Below are positions 30,912-36,982 of a DNA stretch of 45,204 nt, in pieces. The translations under genes were made by a program, and so were the position numbers. How positions within the stretch are numbered: position 1 is the first letter of the stretch; every line of letters begins with the position of its first letter. Source of the stretch: Paenibacillus sp. A3 (GTDB taxonomy: Bacteria; Bacillota; Bacilli; Paenibacillales; NBRC-103111); contig NZ_JTHN01000124.1 in NCBI RefSeq assembly GCF_001399685.1, forward strand, positions 1-45,204, in the 5' to 3' direction. The notes beneath the pieces were generated by a model. The model was given only the letters and a program-made list of their open reading frames with translations. It did no database searches and was not told the DNA's origin.

Positions 30912-32491
30912 GCCGTCAGCTCCTTTTCCTGCAAAAGCTTTGCCATTCGTTCCTTTACTTGTTCATTCGGCTCGGAAGCGATCAGTTCCTGCAAAGCGCA
31001 TGCCACTTCCTCTCCCCAGTCCGGAAGAGGCCATACCTCCAGGCATTTCAACGCCATGTTCCGGTTCATGGTTGCTGGGCTCAGCAAACCGGCAGCAATC
31101 AGCTTCGTCCCGTGCCCTTCGAACACGTCCAGCGCCTGCAGCAGGCTTTGCAGGCATTGATGCGGCCCGTACTGCTCCCCATAGCCGATCTCATCCTTCG
31201 GACCGCCGGCGATTTCCTCTAGCGGAAGATGCGCTTCCGCATAACGGACCAAGCGGTCCATCCGCTCCGGTTCATCTGTTCGCGCAAGCTCATAATACAG
31301 GTGACTGTCCAGCGGATGCTCCGGAAGCTGCTCGAATAGCTCCTCCCAAATGTCCATGCGGAGCCGTTTGGCTGCATAGATCGCATGCTGCCGTACCGCG
31401 CTATCCTGCGACCGGATGCCCTCCCATATTTTGGCCGGCCATTCTTCGTTGCGGATGACGTTCTCGCACAGCCGTTTGCAGGCTTCGCGCAGGTCGCCTG
31501 ACCAGCCCCTCTCATACCGTTGCTCCCAACGCTGACCGTCTTCGTTTAGAAAATCATAAATATCCGTCACCACCGACAGCTGCGAAGCGGTCACGCACAT
31601 CGTCTGCGAATGCCTTAGAAAATCGCCTACCGCCGACGCTGCGTCCTCGTAGTCGTCGATATCTTCGGCCGGCCCACCGGACAGCAGCGCGGAGAGGATG
31701 ACCCCTGCCCCGTCATACAGCTCGAGATCCACGGAGGCTTGCGACAGCGCTTCGGCCAGCCCGCCGTTACGCGCGCAATAACAGGCCAAATATTCGTTCA
31801 TGACGCTGTTGCGGCATCCGTGGCGAAGCAGCCAGTCCCGGATTTCCTGCGTCTGCGGCTCCAGGCGCTCGACCAGTTGGATTTTGCCCCAGCCGTCGAC
31901 GTTCTTGGCCAATTCGAACAGCGTCTCGTTGGCGTTGTCCAAACTGCCCCGAATCGCAACCGCCGAATAGAGCGTAAATTCGTCATGCTTGCCCAGCGTA
32001 ACGACCAGCTCACGGTGTCTCTCGGTTTCGAACTGGCCCAACAGCGCAATCCCCAGCTTGACGACATTGCGGTGCGCCCCGTATCTCGCGAACCACTCCG
32101 CTTCCTGATACAGATTCGGAATGACGACTCCAGGGTGCTCCCGCAGCGACTCCAGCAGCGGGTCAATAACACTCAGCACATCCTCCTGCATGAGCTTGAG
32201 GTAGGTGGCGCGTCTTGTTTTGCTCCCCGGACTCCGGCTTTGCTTGACCAGAAGCTGCACCAGCGCCTGCACTTTCGCCGTCTCCGCCTGCCCTCCGGCG
32301 TGGTGGCTGAACGTCCCGTCCATGCCCCCCGCGACCCAGCGCACGGAATGCCCGGCCCAATACTCGTCGTCATCCGGCAGCCTGGCGTCATTGAGCCGGC
32401 CTTGGTCACCCAGCGCGGACACGATGTACTCATAGATGGAAGGCTTCCCGGCCCATGGATATAGTGTATTTTGATTAAATATGCTCATCAT
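30893..32491 (-). CDS. Uncharacterised alpha-helical (HEAT-like) protein of the Ro/RtcB operon
   Basis: About 532 residues if started at ATG 32491; TTG 32497 and ATG 32488 are also in frame. No catalytic motif is visible. The sequence is almost wholly helical with repeated pairs of amphipathic helices (for example 145-215 and 400-520), suggesting a HEAT/ARM-like scaffold. The N-terminal part has an odd WAGHSVRWVAGGMDGTFSHH segment, rich in Trp, His and Gly, which could be a small conserved domain. It lies between the nucleotidyltransferase and rtcB, overlapping rtcB by 19 nt and starting 6 nt after the previous stop, so it is made in step with both. A role as RNA-binding adaptor or damage sensor is only inferred from context. 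Confidence 0.85.
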   Translation of the reverse strand: MMSIFNQNTLYPWAGKPSIYEYIVSALGDQGRLNDARLPDDDEYWAGHSVRWVAGGMDGTFSHHAGGQAETAKVQALVQLLVKQSRSPGSKTRRATYLKLMQEDVLSVIDPLLESLREHPGVVIPNLYQEAEWFARYGAHRNVVKLGIALLGQFETERHRELVVTLGKHDEFTLYSAVAIRGSLDNANETLFELAKNVDGWGKIQLVERLEPQTQEIRDWLLRHGCRNSVMNEYLACYCARNGGLAEALSQASVDLELYDGAGVILSALLSGGPAEDIDDYEDAASAVGDFLRHSQTMCVTASQLSVVTDIYDFLNEDGQRWEQRYERGWSGDLREACKRLCENVIRNEEWPAKIWEGIRSQDSAVRQHAIYAAKRLRMDIWEELFEQLPEHPLDSHLYYELARTDEPERMDRLVRYAEAHLPLEEIAGGPKDEIGYGEQYGPHQCLQSLLQALDVFEGHGTKLIAAGLLSPATMNRNMALKCLEVWPLPDWGEEVACALQELIASEPNEQVKERMAKLLQEKELTAWLIKS

Positions 32492-32497
32492 CGTCAA

Positions 32498-33286
32498 TCA
32501 CCTGTTCTCCCACACTTCGTTAAGCACGGCGCGGAACAGCCCATCAAGCTCATGAGCCTGTCCGCCTTCGGCGCTTTTCAGATGAACGGCCGTGCGCTCG
32601 AAATGATTCATTTTTTGTTCCAAAAACTCGTTGATGGGGTTGATCCTTGGCTCGTAGTCCATTTCGTCTCCCGCCATTTTGCGGTCCACCAGCTCAAGAA
32701 TGACCTTTTTCAGCTCGCTGCCCTCCGGCACCAAACGGTCCACCAGCACGTCGAATTCCATCGGCGGCATCGCGTTAAACCGCTCGATCCATTCGCAGGC
32801 CAGGACCGGGCGAAGCACGTAAAAATATTTTTTGATCTTCACCTGCTCCCCCTGCAAGTAATCCCGGTAATTTCCCTTCGCCATATTGAGATAGTGATAC
32901 ATGCACGATTTCGGGGAAAAAGTCAGCGGCGAGATGCTGCGAATACGCTCCGCCGCAGAGTAATTCTCGTAGTACGGGATCGGCGATTGCAGCCACTCCA
33001 GCAGCGGCGGGTTCGATTTGCGAAATAAGTTCAGCGCCTTCTTCAAATCCCAGCCGTTGATATCAAGCTTGTCGCTGATTGGCCGCTCGATCACGTCCCG
33101 TTGCTCAAATATGGATAAATACCACTCAACAGGCCGGACGTATAGGAAACGGACATCGTAGTCGCTGTCCTTTGACGGGAACCCCCACGCCCGGCTGCCC
33201 GATTCGCAGGCGTACAGGATGCGCACCTGCTCCTGCCGCTCGATGTGGCACAGTGCTTCTAATATATGTTGACGAAAGTCGGTCAT
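32498..33286 (-). CDS. YcgL-type nucleotidyltransferase (DNA polymerase beta superfamily, COG3541)
   Basis: 262 residues. The polymerase-beta-type active site is near the N-terminus: CESGSRAWGF (27-36) gives the Gly30-Ser31 motif, and KDSDYDVRF (39-47) the Asp42-x-Asp44 metal pair. Downstream segments (LLEWLQSPIPY, YHYLNMAKGNYRDYL, KKYFYVLRPVLACEWI) are those of the predicted nucleotidyltransferase family COG3541. ATG 33286 follows GGAGGG by 9 nt, and its first codon overlaps an upstream stop (ATGA). In an operon with Ro and RtcB it could add nucleotides to damaged RNA ends, or modify another component; the substrate is unproven. A homologue next to RtcB has been noted in genome surveys of RNA-repair systems, as I recall. 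Confidence 0.9.
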   Translation of the reverse strand: MTDFRQHILEALCHIERQEQVRILYACESGSRAWGFPSKDSDYDVRFLYVRPVEWYLSIFEQRDVIERPISDKLDINGWDLKKALNLFRKSNPPLLEWLQSPIPYYENYSAAERIRSISPLTFSPKSCMYHYLNMAKGNYRDYLQGEQVKIKKYFYVLRPVLACEWIERFNAMPPMEFDVLVDRLVPEGSELKKVILELVDRKMAGDEMDYEPRINPINEFLEQKMNHFERTAVHLKSAEGGQAHELDGLFRAVLNEVWENR

Positions 33287-33552
33287 CGCGGTTTTCCCTC
33301 CTTGGGATCGAGATGGTGGTAATGGCAAAAGCCATCGACCTCAGCGGTCCATAGCCCGATGTTCTTATAGAATATCATCCGAATAGGACCGATGAGATGC
33401 GGAAGTCGAAGCTGCCGCGATTCGGCAGCCTGCGTTGTTTGTACTTCAGGATGAACTGTAAAATCGTCGTCGTAATCCCTGCCATCTTCATCGGCCTCCT
33501 TTTTCGTTGGAAATTGCTCGTTACTTTTCGCCGCCGCCAAGCTCCATGGCAT
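33283..33552 (-). CDS. Small ORF(s) between rsr and the nucleotidyltransferase gene; frame uncertain
   Basis: The 230-nt gap can be read two ways. An 89-residue frame (33552-33283) starts inside rsr with a modest GGGAAG site, has an acidic centre (EADEDGRDYDDDF) and ends IGLWTAEVDGFCHYHHLD, its TGA overlapping the next ATG. Alternatively, AAGGAGG at 33501-33495 sits 9 nt before ATG 33485, opening a 36-residue basic ORF (MAGITTTILQFILKYKQRR...) that stops at 33375. Its stop overlaps ATG 33378 of a 31-residue ORF ending at 33283. Both readings share the C-terminal 31 residues, so that part is probably translated. The first scheme is simpler; the second has the better ribosome site. No family recognised. 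Confidence 0.45.
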   Translation of the reverse strand: MPWSLAAAKSNEQFPTKKEADEDGRDYDDDFTVHPEVQTTQAAESRQLRLPHLIGPIRMIFYKNIGLWTAEVDGFCHYHHLDPKEGKPR

Positions 33553-35029
33553 CGATCTTCCCGGTCATGTCCGAGTAGCCCTGTACCGCCTGCGCAATAT
33601 AGGACAGCACGGTGTCGCTCCAACCGTAAATATAGAATGTATTCCGATCGGTGGGCGGCGCCATTGCATAGCGGTACGGCGCAATGTCGACAATGAACGC
33701 TTTGACCTGCGGGTTCACTTTGGCGCGGTATTTTGCCAGTTCGGCGTAAAACGGACTGCCGCTGTTCTGCTGCTCATCCGTGATGATGATGATCTGATCG
33801 ACCCGTTTGTTTTCGTAAAACAGCTTGCGTACCGGTGCGCCGGTATCGGTTCCGCCGCGGGAACGGATGCGCTCCGCTTGCGTTAAAATGCTGTCGTGAC
33901 GCGACGGCTTGGCATCCGTCACTTCCGTATCGAACAGCCAGAACAACGAGTTCCCTTGCGTTTTCTTGTACAGCGCCAAGGCGAATACGGACCCGATCTG
34001 CAAATATTCCCCTTGCATGGAACCGGAAATATCGAGGAAAATCGCCGTGTTCTCGCCGATCTCCGGCAAATTCGCGAACGTCTGCTCCACCGCCGCCCGA
34101 AGCGCGTCGCGCAGCTCCGGACGCTCCACCTCCCGGAACGCCTTGGCGAACCGGAACGGCAAAATTTTCGCTTTGCGCAGCGCCTCGGCATTCGTCAGAC
34201 GCTCCACTGCGAACGCCAGGTTGGCTTTCTTCTCGAACACGCCCGCGCGATCCAGCGCGTTCAAATGGCGCAGCAGCGCGAACGTAGGCATCTGGCGCAG
34301 CAGCGCCTCCCAGACGGCCTTGGACGGCTTGATCGCTCCCGTCACCGTTTCGTACGGCAGCTTGCCGCGTTCGATGCAGGCGAGCTGCTCGGCTTCGCTT
34401 CTCGCCCGCTTCAATTGCTCCAGCGCCTCCACCTGCGGGAGCATGGCGAGACTTGTCTCCTGCCCGCGCAGGTAACGGAACAGCGCCTGCTGCTTGAGAT
34501 CGGCCGGCTTCGGATGGGCCGTCGCGATCGCATCGCCCAAGCTAAACCCGCGTCCCCGGCCGTTGTACTTCAGCGCCCAATATTCGGACACCCCGGAGAG
34601 GAAGCGGGCAACCTGCCGTTTCACGGCCCGACCGCCCTGCCCGCGGCCAAGTCCCCGCAGGATCGTCAGGAAGTCGGACAAATCGGAAGGAATCTGGACC
34701 ACTTGGTCGAACACCTTGGCGAACAGATCCGGCCGGTAAGACGACAGTATGGCGAGTCCGAACAGCGGCTGCAGCCGCATGAATCCCTCGTTGCGGGCAA
34801 ACACCAGCGCTTTGGCCATAAATTGCGGGTTTCGCTGCGCCATTTCGTGGTGCAGCTCAAGCGCGTCCTTCAGCAGCTCGTTTTGATCGGCGTAAAATGT
34901 ATTTCCCAGCGTATTGGTTAACAGCGTCTGCACGTACTGCTCTTCGGCCGAACGCGCATAAGCCGGAAATCCGTCTTTGTTATGTGTTGTCGGCAGCATG
35001 GCGCCGAACATTTTTTTAGCGAAACTCAT
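33521..35029 (-). CDS. rsr: Ro60 homologue (TROVE plus vWA domains), Rsr
   Basis: Ring-shaped RNA-binding protein, orthologue of the Ro60 autoantigen. It binds Y RNAs on its outer surface and misfolded RNA ends in its central hole, and in bacteria can guide RNA to nucleases. 502 residues from ATG 35029, behind AGGAGG at 35044-35039; the longer frame to 35068 lies upstream of that site. Residues 20-330 form the helical TROVE domain (including PQFMAKALVFARNEGFMRLQ and KYNGRGRGFSLGDA). Residues 325-502 form the von Willebrand A domain with an intact MIDAS: Asp333, Ser335 and Ser337 in DISGSM, Thr394 in GGTDTG, Asp418 in IIITDEQQ. First protein gene of the operon, directly after three Y-RNA candidates. 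Confidence 0.96.
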   Translation of the reverse strand: MSFAKKMFGAMLPTTHNKDGFPAYARSAEEQYVQTLLTNTLGNTFYADQNELLKDALELHHEMAQRNPQFMAKALVFARNEGFMRLQPLFGLAILSSYRPDLFAKVFDQVVQIPSDLSDFLTILRGLGRGQGGRAVKRQVARFLSGVSEYWALKYNGRGRGFSLGDAIATAHPKPADLKQQALFRYLRGQETSLAMLPQVEALEQLKRARSEAEQLACIERGKLPYETVTGAIKPSKAVWEALLRQMPTFALLRHLNALDRAGVFEKKANLAFAVERLTNAEALRKAKILPFRFAKAFREVERPELRDALRAAVEQTFANLPEIGENTAIFLDISGSMQGEYLQIGSVFALALYKKTQGNSLFWLFDTEVTDAKPSRHDSILTQAERIRSRGGTDTGAPVRKLFYENKRVDQIIIITDEQQNSGSPFYAELAKYRAKVNPQVKAFIVDIAPYRYAMAPPTDRNTFYIYGWSDTVLSYIAQAVQGYSDMTGKIDAMELGGGEK

Positions 35030-35047
35030 GGTTGGTAACCTCCTAAA

Positions 35048-35107
35048 GGTTTTGCGTAGCAAAACCACTTCGTAAGCATATTCTTAGTTTTTTGCGTAGC
35101 AAAAAAC
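35048..35107. repeat. Two near-identical hairpins in the rsr leader
   Basis: GGTTTTGC-gta-GCAAAACC (35048-35066) and GTTTTTTGC-gta-GCAAAAAAC (35087-35107) are perfect dyads with the same core and loop. Each is followed on the plus strand within 3 nt by CTTCGT. They lie between the Y-RNA candidates and the rsr ribosome binding site, the nearer one 4 nt from it. They could end or process the Y-RNA transcripts, or control rsr translation. Confidence 0.75.
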
Positions 35108-35124
35108 GGCTTCGTCATAAACTC

Positions 35125-35213
35125 CGGCGAGGAAAAGTGAGGAAGGTTAGCGGCAGGATTCGCCCCTCCTTTTTGCCTAACTATGCGAAGGAACCCTCCC
35201 CGGCGCCTCGCCG
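35125..35213 (-). ncRNA. Y-RNA candidate C
   Basis: Closing helix: CGGCGAGG (35213-35206) pairs with CCTCGCCG (35132-35125), 8 bp without mismatch. Right after the 5' strand comes the 24-nt block shared with candidates A and B (GAGGCGC, then AGGG, then CTTCG at the same spacing), which can fold into a small hairpin. GTTAG (35183-35179) and CTAAC (35151-35147) can pair farther in. It is the Y-RNA-like element nearest to rsr and lacks the tRNA-like part. Ends are set to the helix and are not known exactly. Confidence 0.6.
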
Positions 35214-35230
35214 TAATATTACCTATTAAG

Positions 35231-35342
35231 ATCGAAGCGAGGGAAAAACGAAAAGGCGCATGGCGTCTCTGACGCCCGGCTTTCGCCGTCAATTCTTTTC
35301 CCATAAAAGTCGAAGGAGCCCTTTCAAGCGCCTCGCTTCGGT
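35231..35342 (-). ncRNA. Y-RNA candidate B
   Basis: Closing helix: CGAAGCGAGG (35340-35331) pairs with CCTCGCTTCG (35242-35233), 10 bp perfect. The same 24-nt block as in A and C follows the 5' strand, differing from A at three positions. Internal hairpins are GGC-gaaa-GCC and GGCGTC-aga-GACGCC. No tRNA-like arms. Sequence of the helix differs from A and C while pairing is kept, which is compensating change and supports a functional RNA. Ends follow the helix. Confidence 0.65.
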
Positions 35343-35354
35343 ATTCATATGGTG

Positions 35355-35495
35355 AAGATCTCCGAGGAAGTGGCGGAAAGGTACAATAACCGCTCTACCA
35401 TCTGAGCTATTCCGCCGTATAGCGGAAGCCGGACTCGAACCGGCGACCTGTCGCTTAAGAGGCGAAGTAACCCTTCCAAGCGCCTCGGTGATCTT
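35355..35495 (-). ncRNA. yrlA: YrlA-type Y RNA with a circularly permuted tRNA mimic
   Basis: Closing helix of 13 positions with one A-A mismatch: AAGATCACCGAGG (35495-35483) with CCTCGGAGATCTT (35367-35355). Inside, in minus-strand order, come a T arm GCCGG-TTCGAGT-CCGGC (35444-35428), acceptor strand TTCCGCT, loop ATAC (35420-35417), acceptor strand GGCGGAA, the U8-A9 equivalents, and a D arm GCTC-AGATGGTA-GAGC (35407-35392). So the 3' half of a tRNA precedes its 5' half, and the seven-pair acceptor is closed by four bases. This is the arrangement of YrlA RNAs bound by bacterial Ro proteins. A 7-nt loop CTCTTAA with a 4-bp stem just before the T arm looks like a Lys(CUU) anticodon arm. Expected to bind Rsr through the closing helix. 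Confidence 0.88.
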
Positions 35496-35499
35496 TTGG

Positions 35500-35533
35500 C
35501 GTAAGGCTTTTGCCTTTCGGCGTCGGCCTTACG
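35500..35533. promoter_or_regulatory. Inverted repeat just upstream of the YrlA RNA
   Basis: CGTAAGGC (35500-35507) and GCCTTACG (35526-35533) form a perfect 8-bp dyad with an 18-nt interior, ending 5 nt before the YrlA closing helix and about 130 bp upstream of the WYL gene start. Position fits an operator for the divergent WYL regulators, or a 5' hairpin of the RNA precursor. Confidence 0.5.
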
Positions 35534-35625
35534 TGTACTATCATCGCTTATTTTCGGCCCCGCGAACATGGCGAAAGTATTACGACGAGAGAGAAAGTTT
35601 TCCTTTTTCTCCAATTCCCTTCCCT

Positions 35626-35633
35626 GTTACAAT
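35626..35633 (+). promoter_or_regulatory. Likely extended -10 of the WYL regulator operon
   Basis: TACAAT at 35628-35633, preceded by TGT (extended -10 type), 33 nt before the ATG of the first WYL gene. The -35 region (about 35605) is weak, as is normal for extended -10 promoters. Confidence 0.55.
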
Positions 35634-35665
35634 AAAAGGAACAGCTACGAAAGCGGAGGTTGTCC

Positions 35666-36982
35666 ATGGCCAGAGAAAGCTTCGATAAAGAAATCCAGTT
35701 TTTGCGCATGCTGGTGCTGACCAGCGGCGCCTACAGCCGCCAGCAATTCGCTCAGCGGCTCGGCATCTCCGTACATACCTTCGATAAAACGATCCGGCGG
35801 CTGAAGGACATCGTGAACACCATGTACCAGCAGCTCCCGCAGGAGCAGGGCAAAGAATTCGCCGAAACGCTCCGCTTTAGCTACTACGAGTCCGCAGACC
35901 CGGTGCTGCTCTTCTTATACCGCGCCAAGTCGCTCAAGGAATCGGAAAGCCATCGGCTGTCGCTGCTGCTCGCCGCCATGCAGGATGAGGCGCGGACTGT
36001 CATGGAGCTACTCGATGCGTGCTGCAGCGATCTTCCCGCGGAGCTTCCTTTGCCCGACGAGAAAACGATTCGCTCGGATCTGAAATATTTGGAGGAAGTC
36101 GGCGTTATCGTAAGAGAGCCCGGAGGAAGGCCATACCGGTACCGCGTTCACGACCGGCTCGTCAAGGAACTGACCTACGAGGAGCTTCTCGATCTCTACG
36201 ATTACGTCGACATTATGGCGAATACGCAGGTGCCGTCCGTTCAAGGCTATCTTTTGCGGGATAGTGTGAAGAAGGCTTTGCAGCATGCAGCCGGCGCGGA
36301 AAACGTCACAGGGGATCCTTTTCTGTACAAGTACCATTATTACTCGCGCATTCTGGATGAAGCGCATTTGTTCACCCTGCTAGGAGCCATCCGGCAGCGC
36401 CGGAAGGTGCGTTTTCTCTATTTCTCGCCCAAAACGCGCAAGAGCTACGCCTCGAAAAATACAAATCCGCTGTTCGAACGCGAAACCGAGGGAAAAGAGG
36501 TCGTGATGCTGCCGCTCAAGGTGATCTACGATCATCAATACGGCCGGTGGTATTTGCTTGGCTCGGAAAGCCGGCAAGGGATCGTGAAGTTCCGTTTGGA
36601 AGGCTTGACGCAACTGAACGAAGACGAAGCCGTACCGGAAGAAACGTTCAACGAGAAGCTGCACCTGTTGGAGGAAAAAACCCGCTACAGCTGGCTTATC
36701 GATACGGGAAGGCCGCTTACGGTGCGGGTGCGGTTTTTCAGCCCGGAGGCCCCGCAGCCCAATTTCGTCAAAGAGCGCGTGCTGCTCCAAGGGCAATGGG
36801 GACACATTACGGAGGAAAACGAGACTTCGTTTATCTATGAAATTAAGGTGCACGGGACGACCGAGATCAAGCCTTGGCTCCGCAGCTTCGGCTCCAGCTG
36901 TGAAGTACTCGCACCGGAGCACCTGCGCCGGGAGCTGATTGAGGAGTGGAAGGAGATCGCAGCGTACTATGAATCCGTTTGA
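35666..36982 (+). CDS. WYL-domain transcriptional regulator 1 (HTH-WYL)
   Basis: 438 residues. The N-terminal helix-turn-helix (20-50) reads SGAYSRQQFAQRLGISVHTF. A second winged-helix-like region follows near 130-165 (DEKTIRSDLKYLEEVGVIVR). The WYL domain occupies about 230-340, with the motif WYL at 295-297 in YGRWYLLGS, and a WCX-type C-terminus follows. WYL proteins commonly sense nucleic-acid or nucleotide ligands and control defence or repair genes. I start at ATG 35666 behind GCGGAGG, not at TTG 35660. Divergent from the Y-RNA/rsr/rtcB operon and overlapping the next gene by 14 nt, so it is the natural candidate for its regulator. This replaces the sigma-54 activator RtcR used in enterobacteria. 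Confidence 0.92.
   Translation: MARESFDKEIQFLRMLVLTSGAYSRQQFAQRLGISVHTFDKTIRRLKDIVNTMYQQLPQEQGKEFAETLRFSYYESADPVLLFLYRAKSLKESESHRLSLLLAAMQDEARTVMELLDACCSDLPAELPLPDEKTIRSDLKYLEEVGVIVREPGGRPYRYRVHDRLVKELTYEELLDLYDYVDIMANTQVPSVQGYLLRDSVKKALQHAAGAENVTGDPFLYKYHYYSRILDEAHLFTLLGAIRQRRKVRFLYFSPKTRKSYASKNTNPLFERETEGKEVVMLPLKVIYDHQYGRWYLLGSESRQGIVKFRLEGLTQLNEDEAVPEETFNEKLHLLEEKTRYSWLIDTGRPLTVRVRFFSPEAPQPNFVKERVLLQGQWGHITEENETSFIYEIKVHGTTEIKPWLRSFGSSCEVLAPEHLRRELIEEWKEIAAYYESV

Noticed and set aside
35392-35465. Two broken tRNA genes (3' half of a Lys-type tRNA and 5' half of another)
   Set aside because: The acceptor strands of the two halves are complementary over 7 bp around a 4-nt loop, and outer flanks pair over 13 positions, so this is one permuted RNA.
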